Part shown: positions 7,380-14,786 of the stretch, one piece after another | Numbering within the stretch: the first letter of the stretch is position 1 | Layout: every line of letters starts with the position of its first letter | From: Anoxypelagibacter sp902613655 | Lineage (GTDB): Bacteria > Pseudomonadota > Alphaproteobacteria > Pelagibacterales > Pelagibacteraceae | DNA length: 19,971 bases | Reading direction: 5' to 3' | Assembly (NCBI GenBank): GCA_902613655.1 | Contig: CACMHR010000012.1 | Location: 1-19,971, forward strand | Notes under the pieces: generated by a model | Told to the model about the DNA's origin: nothing | Seen by the model: only the letters and a program-made list of their open reading frames with translations | The model's database searches: none | Translations under genes and position numbers: made by a program

Positions 7380-7856
7380 TTAAATATATTTAACTTCCAA
7401 TATTTCGTAATTTTTTTCACCTGAAGGAGTATTAACTATTACAGTATCCTTAATTTTTTTTCCTATTAAAGATTTTCCCACAGGCGATCTAAAATAAACT
7501 AAATTTTTTTTAACATCTGCTTCATCACGTCCAACAATTTTAAAGGAGGACTTTTTATCGTTTTCTAAGTCTTTAACACTTACAGTAGATCCAAAAATAA
7601 CTTTTCCATCATTTTCAACTTTAGTAACATCGATGACATTTGCTCTGGCAATTAAATCATTTATTTGCAAAATTCTAGTTTCAGTATGCCCCTGCTGTTC
7701 TTTAGCTGCATGATATTCCGCATTTTCTTTCAAGTCACCATGTCCTCGTGCCTCTGCTATTGCTGCAACAATCTTAGGTCTTTTATTACTTTTAAGATCT
7801 TCTAACTCATCTTTGAGTTTTTTTAACCCTTCGGTTGTTATTGGTTCTTTTTCCAT
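7380..7856 (-). CDS. greA: Transcription elongation factor GreA
   Basis: 158 residues from the ATG at 7856, the usual GreA length; an in-frame ATG at 7865 would add three residues. I prefer 7856 because the family usually starts near MEKxPxT and because the ATG then overlaps the hemF stop as TAATG, a typical coupling arrangement, with GGA just upstream. GreA enters the RNA polymerase secondary channel and stimulates cleavage of backtracked transcripts. The N-terminal coiled-coil hairpin contains ARGHGDLKENAEYHAAKE, whose Asp/Glu at the tip are the catalytic acids. The C-terminal globular domain has GSTVSVKDLE and SPVGKSLIGKKIKD. It is downstream of hemF on the same strand, probably co-transcribed, and abuts the CCA-enzyme gene. 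Confidence 0.96.
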   Translation of the reverse strand: MEKEPITTEGLKKLKDELEDLKSNKRPKIVAAIAEARGHGDLKENAEYHAAKEQQGHTETRILQINDLIARANVIDVTKVENDGKVIFGSTVSVKDLENDKKSSFKIVGRDEADVKKNLVYFRSPVGKSLIGKKIKDTVIVNTPSGEKNYEILEVKYI

Positions 7857-8707
7857 TATTTCCATTTAGCATCTGGTGGTAGTGACATAAATATTGCATC
7901 AATATTACCTCCAGTGTTTAATCCAAATTTTGTTCCTCTATCGTAAAGTAAATTAAATTCAACATACTTTCCTCTCTTTATAAGTTGATTATGTTTTTGT
8001 TTTTTTGTCCACTTTAGGAATCTCTTTTTTTCAATCAACATTTTGGTAATATCAATAAAACCAATACCAACATCTCTTACAAATTTAAAATTATTTTCCC
8101 AATCTTTATAAAGATAATCAAAAAAAATCCCTCCAATACCCCTGTTTTCCTCTCTATGTTTTATTAAAAAGTAATCATCGCACCATTTTTTATAACTTTT
8201 GTAACTTTTTTTATTATTACTACATACAAGTTTTAGGTTTTTATGAACCAGTTTTTTTTCATTCGAATCTTTTAGACTGGGTGTAACATCCATTCCCCCC
8301 CCAAACCACTTTTTAGATGTAACAACAAATCTTGTATTAAAATGAACAGCAGGGATTTTTGGATTTCTCATATGCGCTACTACCGATACCCCTGATGCCC
8401 AATAAGTTTGATTCTTTTTAGTTCCAGGTATATTTGATTTATAATTTTTTTGAAATACACCTTCAACAGTTGAGTGATTAACTCCTACCTTATCGAAAAT
8501 TTGACCATTTCTTAAAATACAATATTGTCCCCCTCCATCTCTAGGATCCTTCTTTTTCCAAAGCTTTTTTTTGAAATACCTGACTTTTGTCCTATTGTTT
8601 ATTGAAAATTCAGACTCGAGATTTTGAAATTCTTCTACTATTTTTTCTTGCAAAAATGCAAACCACTGACCAGTAAGTTTTTTTTCAATTTCCCAACTTA
8701 TCTTCAT
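7856..8707 (-). CDS. hemF: Oxygen-dependent coproporphyrinogen III oxidase
   Basis: 283 residues, slightly short of the roughly 300 in E. coli. HemF decarboxylates two propionates of coproporphyrinogen III to give protoporphyrinogen IX using O2, so haem synthesis here is aerobic; the product feeds the bc1 haems encoded next door. Visible signatures are RDGGGQYCILRNG, an AHMRNPKIPAVHFNTR stretch (111-126), FGGGMDVTPSL (135-145), KHREENRGIGGIFFDYL (183-199) and the C-terminal YVEFNLLYDRGTKFGL. The protein stops right after PPDAKWK, where relatives usually continue a few residues; the stop codon overlaps the greA start. It is transcribed away from petABC across a 129-bp gap. Confidence 0.97.
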   Translation of the reverse strand: MKISWEIEKKLTGQWFAFLQEKIVEEFQNLESEFSINNRTKVRYFKKKLWKKKDPRDGGGQYCILRNGQIFDKVGVNHSTVEGVFQKNYKSNIPGTKKNQTYWASGVSVVAHMRNPKIPAVHFNTRFVVTSKKWFGGGMDVTPSLKDSNEKKLVHKNLKLVCSNNKKSYKSYKKWCDDYFLIKHREENRGIGGIFFDYLYKDWENNFKFVRDVGIGFIDITKMLIEKKRFLKWTKKQKHNQLIKRGKYVEFNLLYDRGTKFGLNTGGNIDAIFMSLPPDAKWK

Positions 8708-8725
8708 AAAAAATTATTTTAAATG

Positions 8726-8754
8726 TTTATAACTAGTCAATTTTGACAACTAAA
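8726..8754 (-). promoter_or_regulatory. Candidate hemF promoter with an inverted repeat in the spacer
   Basis: A minus-strand TATAAA (8731-8726) lies about 20 bp before the hemF ATG. A 17-bp spacer leads to TTTAGT (8754-8749), a poor -35. Within the spacer is the perfect 5-bp inverted repeat GTCAA-TT-TTGAC (8736-8747), which could be an operator. The arm order is opposite to an FNR/FixK box (TTGAY-N4-RTCAA), so I do not assign a regulator. A 5-bp palindrome can arise by chance. Confidence 0.3.
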
Positions 8755-8784
8755 CTCAATTTGTGTGTCATTCTGGCCTCTGGC

Positions 8785-8813
8785 AACCCTTTAAAATAAC
8801 CCTATTTTATAAT
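8785..8813 (+). promoter_or_regulatory. Candidate petABC promoter with direct-repeat element at -35
   Basis: A perfect TATAAT lies at 8808-8813, placing transcription start near 8820 and leaving a leader of about 17 bases before the petA ATG. No TTGACA-like hexamer sits at the proper distance. Instead, the -35 position (8785-8790) holds AACCCT, repeated exactly at 8798-8803, giving AACCCT-N7-AACCCT. A strong -10, a missing -35 and a direct repeat are what an activator-dependent promoter would show. Identity of the activator is unknown. Confidence 0.45.
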
Positions 8814-8836
8814 AAAAAGCAATATTATTTTAACTT

Positions 8837-9352
8837 ATGAGTGACTCGGAAAAAAAAACTAACAGAAGAGATTTTCTTTTTACAGCAAGTTATACAGTCG
8901 GTGCTGTAGGCATAGGAGCAACTATTTGGCCGTTCATCGATCAAATGAATCCAGATAGCTCAGTTAAGGCTTTGGCGACTACAGAAGTAGATATAAGTCA
9001 AATAGAGCCAGGAAAATCTATTACAGTCTTATGGAGAGGCAAACCAGTATTTATTAAAAGAAGAACTGAGACAGAAATTTCAGAAGCAAAAGCAGTAAGC
9101 TTGGATGATTTAAAACATCCTGAAAAAGATGAAGATAGAGTGAAAAAGGCAGAGTGGTTAGTCATGATGGGTATTTGTTCACATCTTGGGTGTGTGCCTC
9201 TTTCAGACAAAGGAGAATATAATGGTTGGTTTTGTCCGTGCCACGGATCTCACTATGATACCTCAGGTAGAATTAGAAAGGGTCCAGCGCCAACGAATAT
9301 GGAAATTCCAAAGTATGCTTTTATTGATGATAATACAATTAGGATCGGATAA
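8837..9352 (+). CDS. petA: Ubiquinol-cytochrome c reductase Rieske iron-sulfur subunit
   Basis: 171 residues, typical of bacterial bc1 Rieske proteins. The N-terminus NRRDFLFTASYTVGAVG carries a twin-arginine motif (Arg10-Arg11) and a hydrophobic helix that stays as the membrane anchor (about 13-34), so folded Tat export is expected. The 2Fe-2S ligands are in box I CSHLGC (Cys114, His116) and box II CPCHGSHYD (Cys133, His136), with Cys119 and Cys135 forming the usual disulfide. The head domain moves between quinol oxidation on cytochrome b and cytochrome c1. It is the first gene of petABC; petB starts 6 bp after the stop. Confidence 0.98.
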   Translation: MSDSEKKTNRRDFLFTASYTVGAVGIGATIWPFIDQMNPDSSVKALATTEVDISQIEPGKSITVLWRGKPVFIKRRTETEISEAKAVSLDDLKHPEKDEDRVKKAEWLVMMGICSHLGCVPLSDKGEYNGWFCPCHGSHYDTSGRIRKGPAPTNMEIPKYAFIDDNTIRIG

Positions 9353-9358
9353 ATTTAA

Positions 9359-10618
9359 ATGAGCGAACATACATATACTCCTAAATCAAAATTTGGAAAG
9401 TGGTTTAATGATAGACTTCCACTTTTATCTTTAGCATCTCACCTAACAGATTATCCAACGCCCAAGAACCTAAACTATTGGTGGACGTTTGGTGGTATAT
9501 TAACTTTTTGTTTGCTATCACAAATTATAACTGGACTTGTTCTCGCAATGCATTACGTGGCTCATGCAGATCTAGCATTCAATAGTGTTGAACATATTAT
9601 GAGAGATGTTAACTATGGATGGTTAATACGTTACATTCATAGTAATGGTGCCTCAATGTTTTTTCTAGCAGTATACATTCACATATTCAGATCATTATTT
9701 TATGGGTCATATAAATCCCCGAGAGAAATAATTTGGATACTCGGGATGATAATATATCTTCTTATGATGGCCACAGCTTTTATGGGCTATGTACTACCTT
9801 GGGGTCAAATGAGTTTTTGGGGAGCAACTGTAATTACAAACTTATTTAGTGCTATACCATTATTTGGAGAGAGTATCACTACATGGTTGTGGGGCGGATA
9901 TTCAGTAGATAATCCTACTTTAACTAGATTTTTTAGTTTACATTACTTATTCCCTTTTTTAATTTTAGGTTTAGTTATTTTACACATTTGGGCTTTACAC
10001 GTTCCAGGAAACAACAATCCAATAGGTATAGATGTTAAAAAACCATCAAAGGATACAGTTCCTTTCCATCCTTATATAACTATTAAAGATTTGTTTGCTC
10101 TATTAATTTTTTTAATAATTTTTTCTGGGTTTATATTCTTTGCGCCTAATGTTTTAGGGCATAGTGATAATTATATTCAAGCTAATCCATTAGTTACACC
10201 TAAACATATTGTACCCGAATGGTATCTTTTGCCTTTTTATGCAATCTTACGTTCAGTACCTGATAAGCTTGGTGGAGTTATTTTAATGTTTGGATCAATT
10301 TTTATTTTGATGGCATTACCATGGCTTGACAGCAGTAAAGTAAGATCATCCGTATTTAGACCTCTTAATAAAATATTTTTCTGGGTGCTAGTCGTTGATG
10401 TTTTGGCGCTTGGTTATGTAGGTGCTATGCCAGCCGAAGGTTTATATCTTTTCGTAGCAAGAGTTGGCACTCTATATTATTTCGCTCACTTTTTAATAAT
10501 ATTACCACTACTTAGCAGAATTGAAAAAACCCAGCCGCTTCCTCTCAGTATAACAGAGCCAGTTTTAACTGGGATGCCAAAAGTAGAGTTTATAAAGAGC
10601 GATAAACCAGATGTGTAA
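9359..10618 (+). CDS. petB: Cytochrome b of the bc1 complex
   Basis: 419 residues, the bacterial full-length form with eight membrane helices (mitochondrial-type, not a split b6/IV form). It carries haems bL and bH and both quinone sites. The four haem-ligating histidines show the required 14-residue spacing: His94 and His108 (in YIHSNGAS and VYIHIFR), and His195 and His209 (in SLHYLFPF and VILHIWALH). The Qo-site signature PEWY is at 285-288. GYVLPWGQMSFWGATV is the conserved helix C/cd1 segment. The stop codon overlaps the petC start by 8 bp. Confidence 0.98.
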   Translation: MSEHTYTPKSKFGKWFNDRLPLLSLASHLTDYPTPKNLNYWWTFGGILTFCLLSQIITGLVLAMHYVAHADLAFNSVEHIMRDVNYGWLIRYIHSNGASMFFLAVYIHIFRSLFYGSYKSPREIIWILGMIIYLLMMATAFMGYVLPWGQMSFWGATVITNLFSAIPLFGESITTWLWGGYSVDNPTLTRFFSLHYLFPFLILGLVILHIWALHVPGNNNPIGIDVKKPSKDTVPFHPYITIKDLFALLIFLIIFSGFIFFAPNVLGHSDNYIQANPLVTPKHIVPEWYLLPFYAILRSVPDKLGGVILMFGSIFILMALPWLDSSKVRSSVFRPLNKIFFWVLVVDVLALGYVGAMPAEGLYLFVARVGTLYYFAHFLIILPLLSRIEKTQPLPLSITEPVLTGMPKVEFIKSDKPDV

Positions 10619-11390
10619 TTTTAAAGGAATTTTTTCAAGCTTTTTACTATTATTTTTTATTCACACAAATTTTTCCAATGCAGAAGAAATCAAGATACCA
10701 AAATATGATTGGACCTTTAAAGGAATAACTGGAACATTTGATAGAAGCGCTCTGCAAAGAGGTTATCAAGTTTACACTGAGGTATGTGCATCATGTCATT
10801 CCATGAACCTTTTAAGTTATAGAAACCTTGGTGAAAAAGGTGGCCCAGAATTTTCAGTTGAGCAAGTAAAAGCAATAGCAGCTAACTTTGAAGTAACTGA
10901 TGGTCCAAACAGCGATGGAGAAATGTTTACTAGACCAGGAAGACCATCAGATAGATTTGTATCACCCTATCCAAATATTGAGGCTGCCACTGCAGCTAAT
11001 GGAGGAGCTTATCCACCAGATATGTCAGTTTTGGTAAAAGCACGTAAAGGCGGAGCCGACTACATTTACGCAGTTTTAATGGGTTACACCGAACCACCTG
11101 CAGATTTTCAATTAGAGGACGGTGTTTACTACAATAAATATATGGACGGTAATAAGATTAAAATGTCCAATCCACTTGCAGACGATTTAGTTTCATACGC
11201 TGATGGAACAAAAGCAACCCAAGCTCAAATGGCTAAAGATGTCACAACTTTTCTAACCTGGGCAGCTGAACCTCATCTAGAAACACGGCACAAATTAGGA
11301 TTCAAAGTTGTGATTTTTTTAATAATTTTATCAACCTTAGTATATTTTAGTATGCGTAAATTATGGTCAAGGATTGACCCTAAAGACTAA
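10611..11390 (+). CDS. petC: Cytochrome c1 of the bc1 complex
   Basis: 259 residues. A signal peptide (about 1-24, ending SNA) precedes the periplasmic domain. The haem c attachment site CASCH is at 59-63, and Met185 in KIKMSNPLADD is the likely sixth haem ligand by family pattern. A C-terminal helix (about 231-247, before RKLWSRIDPKD) anchors it in the membrane. It passes electrons from the Rieske protein to soluble or membrane cytochrome c. The ATG lies inside the petB stop region (ATGTGTAA), suggesting translational coupling. The last 24 bp overlap the end of the convergent ychF. Confidence 0.98.
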   Translation: MCNFKGIFSSFLLLFFIHTNFSNAEEIKIPKYDWTFKGITGTFDRSALQRGYQVYTEVCASCHSMNLLSYRNLGEKGGPEFSVEQVKAIAANFEVTDGPNSDGEMFTRPGRPSDRFVSPYPNIEAATAANGGAYPPDMSVLVKARKGGADYIYAVLMGYTEPPADFQLEDGVYYNKYMDGNKIKMSNPLADDLVSYADGTKATQAQMAKDVTTFLTWAAEPHLETRHKLGFKVVIFLIILSTLVYFSMRKLWSRIDPKD

Positions 11391-12440
11391 AACATCACCA
11401 TCTTTTACAAAGTAATTTTTTCCTTCAACTTTTAACTTTCCATTTTCTTTCGCTTTTTCAAAGCTACCATATCTCTTAAAGTCATCATAAGATACTACTT
11501 CAGCCCTTATAAAATTTTTTTCAAAATCACTATGTATTACACCCGCAGCTTTTTGCGCTTCAGTATTTTTTTTTATAGTCCATGCCCTTGTTTCTTTTGG
11601 CCCAGAAGTAAAAAAAGTGTTTAAATTAAGCAAATCGTATCCAGATGTAATTAATTTGTCTAAACCAGTTTTTTCTAAACCTATATTTTTCATATAATTT
11701 TCTCTTTCCTCAGGTTTTAAGTCTATTATTTGGCTTTCTATATCTGCACAAATATAAATAAATTTTTGATTAGAATACTTTTCCTTTAAAAGCTTTGTAA
11801 AATTATTTCCATTTTTTACACTCTGCTCATCGACATTACATACGATTATATAAGGTTTATTTGATATTAAGCCAATTTCTCTAAGAAATTTTTTACTTTC
11901 GGGATCATAACTTATATCTAAAGTTTCAGCTTTATTTAATCGATCCAAGATATCCTTTAGTAATTTAATTTGTTTCTCAGTTAATTTTTTTTTGGCATTT
12001 TTTTCTAGTTTTTTCTCTACTTGGCTCATATCTGCAAGTAATATTTCGGTTTTAATAGTTTCTAAATCATTTATAGGATCAATCTTTTTATTTACATGCT
12101 GAATATTTTCTGACTCAAAGCACCTTACTAAATGAATTATGGCATCTACTTCTCTAATATGTGATAAAAATTTATTTCCAAGACCCTCACCTTTAGAGGC
12201 GCCTTTAACAAGGCCAGCGATGTCAACAAATGTTATATTTGCATTAATTTTTTTGTCAGATTTTGATATTGAATAAAGATTGTTTAAGCGGTCGTCCGGT
12301 ACATCTACTATACCTATGTTTGGATCAATAGTGCAAAATGGAAAGTTGGCAGCCTGTGCATTTCTAGATGAAGTTAAAGCATTAAATAATGTAGACTTAC
12401 CAACATTAGGCAATCCAACGATACCACACTTAAATCCCAT
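11367..12440 (-). CDS. ychF: YchF/OLA1-family P-loop ATPase
   Basis: 357 residues, near the family norm of about 363. It is an Obg-related P-loop NTPase that prefers ATP and associates with ribosomes; in E. coli it has been tied to stress responses. Visible motifs are the Walker A GLPNVGKS (9-16), the family signature FPFCTIDPNIGIVDVPD, the Walker B/G3 DIAGLVKGASKGEGLGN, and the modified G4 CNVDEQ in place of NKxD. The C-terminal part with TRAWTIKKNTEAQKAAGVIH and GDVLVFRVNP is the TGS domain. It overlaps the upstream pth by 11 bp and its 3' end lies 24 bp inside petC on the other strand. Confidence 0.97.
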   Translation of the reverse strand: MGFKCGIVGLPNVGKSTLFNALTSSRNAQAANFPFCTIDPNIGIVDVPDDRLNNLYSISKSDKKINANITFVDIAGLVKGASKGEGLGNKFLSHIREVDAIIHLVRCFESENIQHVNKKIDPINDLETIKTEILLADMSQVEKKLEKNAKKKLTEKQIKLLKDILDRLNKAETLDISYDPESKKFLREIGLISNKPYIIVCNVDEQSVKNGNNFTKLLKEKYSNQKFIYICADIESQIIDLKPEERENYMKNIGLEKTGLDKLITSGYDLLNLNTFFTSGPKETRAWTIKKNTEAQKAAGVIHSDFEKNFIRAEVVSYDDFKRYGSFEKAKENGKLKVEGKNYFVKDGDVLVFRVNP

Positions 12441-13002
12441 TCAAATTCTGATTTACTTTGCTTGAAAACAAATCCATTTCTTTATTTATAAGAGCCGGTA
12501 TTAATTTGACAATATTATCTGTTATATTTTTTATTCTTTCTTCTTCATTTTCGCTAAAGTCTTCTAAAACATGAGTGTTAACTTTACTTTTTTGTTTAGG
12601 ACGTCCAATTCCAATTCTCACTCTTGAGTAATCTTTACCAATAAATTTATCTATAGACTCAATACCGTTATGTCCAGCACTACTCCCGCCAACTTTCGCC
12701 TTAATCTTTCCCAGGTCTATATCTAAATCATCATGAAAAACTATTACATTCTTTGCGTCAATTTTAAAATAATCAATAAGTTCTTTTATACAAACTCCTG
12801 AATTATTCATAAATGTCAAAGGCTTTATCGCATAAACTTTTTTATCCTGAATATTTCCAGTTGTTAAAAGTCCTTTAAATTTAGGTTTTTGCTTTGAAAG
12901 GCTGAATTCTGAGTTGATTGCATCTATAATCTTGAAACCAATATTATGTCTATTATTAGTATTATTTGGACCAGGATTTCCTAAACCTACAAGTAAAAGC
13001 AT
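12430..13002 (-). CDS. pth: Peptidyl-tRNA hydrolase
   Basis: 190 residues, normal length. Pth releases tRNA from prematurely dropped peptidyl-tRNA. The catalytic residues can be placed: Asn9 in VGLGNPG, His19 in NRHNIGF, Met65/Asn66 in PLTFMNNSG, Asp91 in FHDDLDI, and Asn112 in GHNGIES. VGGSSAGHNG and YSRVRIGIGRP are family signatures. It lies 6 bp after rplY and overlaps ychF by 11 bp, so the three are almost certainly co-transcribed. The L25-Pth pairing is widespread in bacteria. Confidence 0.97.
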   Translation of the reverse strand: MLLLVGLGNPGPNNTNNRHNIGFKIIDAINSEFSLSKQKPKFKGLLTTGNIQDKKVYAIKPLTFMNNSGVCIKELIDYFKIDAKNVIVFHDDLDIDLGKIKAKVGGSSAGHNGIESIDKFIGKDYSRVRIGIGRPKQKSKVNTHVLEDFSENEEERIKNITDNIVKLIPALINKEMDLFSSKVNQNLNGI

Positions 13003-13008
13003 AAATAT

Positions 13009-13764
13009 TTATTTTTTTTCTGGAGTCTTTTTATCAGCTGCCTGTTTTTTATCTCCAGTAGCTTCTTTGCCTTTATCATCTTTTTTAGCAGCCTCGCCCT
13101 CCTTGCCTGGTGCTGGAGTTTCTGCTCCTTCAGCAGTCGCTGCTTCTTGACCTTCTTCTCCTTCGGCAGTAGCTTCCTCAGCAGGTTTTTCAGGTTCTTT
13201 TACAATTGTTGGAGCAGCTATAGTAGCCACAACAAAATCTCTATCAGTAATTGTTAATTCTGCATTCTTAGGCAATGTTACAGATGATATTCTTATGCTT
13301 GTACCAATATCTAAACCTGCCAAATCAACCTCAATATCTTCGGGTATATTTCCGGCTTCACATTTTAATTCAATCTTTCTTCTAACTATGTTTAAAACAC
13401 CGCCTTTTTTTAGACCGCTACATTGATCATTGTTTTTAAACTTTACTGGAATTTCTAATATAATTTTAGAGCCTTGAACAATTCTCATAAAATCAATATG
13501 AGTAGGTTTCTCGGAGGTTACATGATAGGTAACATCTCTAGGAATTACTTTTTCTTTTTTTCCGTCAATATCTAAGTCAATTACAGTTGATAAAAAATTC
13601 TCTGATCTTAATACATCGTTAACAAATTTTTCATTTATACTAAGTTTTAAATTTGGGCTTTTACCCCCATATAAAACGGCTGGTATTAATCCTTTTGATC
13701 TTAAGGTATTTAATTGACCTTTAGTTTTAGTTTCTCGCTTCGTCGCCTTTAAATTATTTATCAT
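13009..13764 (-). CDS. rplY: 50S ribosomal protein L25/Ctc with acidic/basic tail
   Basis: 251 residues from the ATG at 13764; a longer in-frame start at 13803 would reach across nearly the whole gap from prs and adds non-conserved residues, so it is rejected. Residues 1-95 form the 5S-rRNA-binding L25 domain (RSKGLIPAVLYGG, HIDFMRI). Residues 100-185 are the second beta domain of the long Ctc/TL5 form (PVKFKNNDQCSGLKKGGVLN, DLAGLDIGTSIRIS). From about 188 the protein becomes a 64-residue low-complexity tail of Ala, Glu, Lys, Gly, Pro and Thr with no aromatic residue, probably disordered. It follows prs after 42 bp and precedes pth. Confidence 0.95.
   Translation of the reverse strand: MINNLKATKRETKTKGQLNTLRSKGLIPAVLYGGKSPNLKLSINEKFVNDVLRSENFLSTVIDLDIDGKKEKVIPRDVTYHVTSEKPTHIDFMRIVQGSKIILEIPVKFKNNDQCSGLKKGGVLNIVRRKIELKCEAGNIPEDIEVDLAGLDIGTSIRISSVTLPKNAELTITDRDFVVATIAAPTIVKEPEKPAEEATAEGEEGQEAATAEGAETPAPGKEGEAAKKDDKGKEATGDKKQAADKKTPEKK
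13127..13179 (-). repeat. Imperfect 33-bp repeat unit in the L25 tail
   Basis: On the plus strand CCTTCAGCAGTCGCTGCTTC (13127-13146) recurs with four changes at 13160-13179, a period of 33 bp. It corresponds to two copies of a TAEG-containing 11-residue unit in the low-complexity tail of L25. The surrounding stretch (about 13012-13203) is visibly richer in G+C than its neighbours because of its Ala, Gly and Pro codons. Confidence 0.6.
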
Positions 13765-13806
13765 TTGAATGAGCCAATTTACCGTAACTTTAAAATAAAA
13801 CAAGGG

Positions 13807-14739
13807 TTAATTGAATAGATCTGACACTGAAGTAGAGTTCGAAATCCTTTTTATTGCCTCAGCCATAAGAGGCGCGATTGACAAAACTTGTATTTTACTT
13901 ACATTTTTTATTCTTCTACTATTATCTATGGTATCAGTAATTATTAATTTCTTTATTTTAGATTTTTTAATTTTGTTTACAGCATCTCCACTTAAAACAG
14001 CATGAGTAACAAACACATGAACATCTTTTGCTCCCTTTTTAATTAATGCTTCTACAGCATTAACAATAGTTCCACCGCTATCGATAATATCATCAACGAT
14101 TATGCAATTTTTATTTTTTATGTCCCCAATAATATTCATCACTTGCGATTTTCCAGCCTGAGGTCTTCTTTTATCTATAATTGCTAATTCAGCATTTATT
14201 TTTTTTGCCAAACCTCTTGTTCTTTCTATACCACCCGCATCCGGTGATACACATGTTAAATTATTACTTTTAATATTTTTTTTTATATATCTTGCAAATA
14301 TAGGAGTGGTAAATAAATTATCTACTGGCATGTCAAAAAAACCTTGAATTTGACCAGCATGTAAATCTACTGTTACAATTCTGTTCGCACCAGCATTTGT
14401 AATTAAATTTGAAACAACTTTTGCTGAAATCGAAGTTCTAGGAACTACCTTTCTATCTTGCCTTGCATAACCAAAATAAGGAATCACAGCCGTGATATTT
14501 TTAGCCGAAGATCTTTTAAGAGCATCTATACATAAAAGCAATTCCATTAAATTATCATTTGCTGGTGTTGATGTTGATTGAACTACAAAAACACTGTTCC
14601 CCCTAATATTTTCATTAATTTCAACATATATTTCTCCGTCAGCAAAATTTTTAATATTCGTATTGATCAATTTTAACTTAAGTTGCTTGCTGATGCTTTT
14701 GCTTAACAGAGGATTGCTTGTTCCTGATAAGATTTTCAT
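13807..14739 (-). CDS. prs: Ribose-phosphate pyrophosphokinase
   Basis: 310 residues, standard for class I PRPP synthetases. It transfers pyrophosphate from ATP to ribose 5-phosphate, giving PRPP for purine, pyrimidine, histidine, tryptophan and NAD synthesis. Visible signatures are FADGEIYVEI, the ATP-site YARQDRK (91-97), VDLHAGQIQGFFD (124-136), KRRPQAG in the catalytic flexible loop (190-196), and the PRPP-binding loop IIVDDIIDSGGTI (213-225). It heads the prs-rplY-pth-ychF group and has its own good promoter in the 47-bp gap after pgeF. Confidence 0.98.
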   Translation of the reverse strand: MKILSGTSNPLLSKSISKQLKLKLINTNIKNFADGEIYVEINENIRGNSVFVVQSTSTPANDNLMELLLCIDALKRSSAKNITAVIPYFGYARQDRKVVPRTSISAKVVSNLITNAGANRIVTVDLHAGQIQGFFDMPVDNLFTTPIFARYIKKNIKSNNLTCVSPDAGGIERTRGLAKKINAELAIIDKRRPQAGKSQVMNIIGDIKNKNCIIVDDIIDSGGTIVNAVEALIKKGAKDVHVFVTHAVLSGDAVNKIKKSKIKKLIITDTIDNSRRIKNVSKIQVLSIAPLMAEAIKRISNSTSVSDLFN

Positions 14740-14751
14740 TAGGACAATTTA

Positions 14752-14780
14752 TTTATACATCCAATGGGTTTAGTTTTCAA
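14752..14780 (-). promoter_or_regulatory. Candidate sigma-70-type promoter of prs-rplY-pth-ychF
   Basis: On the minus strand TTGAAA (14780-14775) and TATAAA (14757-14752) are separated by exactly 17 bp; each matches its consensus at 5 of 6. It lies in the gap between pgeF and prs. Transcription would begin near 14745, only about five bases before the prs ATG, leaving no room for a Shine-Dalgarno sequence. Confidence 0.6.
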
Positions 14781-14786
14781 TTAATT

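Noticed and set aside
8736..8747. FNR/FixK-type box upstream of hemF
   Set aside because: The arms are in the opposite order (GTCAA...TTGAC) and the spacing is 2, not 4.
12914..13150. Plus-strand Ser/Pro/Ala-rich reading frame
   Set aside because: It is the antisense shadow of the low-complexity L25 tail and the pth start; it resembles no family.
13765..13803. Upstream 13-residue extension of L25
   Set aside because: It spans nearly the whole prs-rplY gap and is not part of the L25 fold; MINNLKATKRE is the expected N-terminus.
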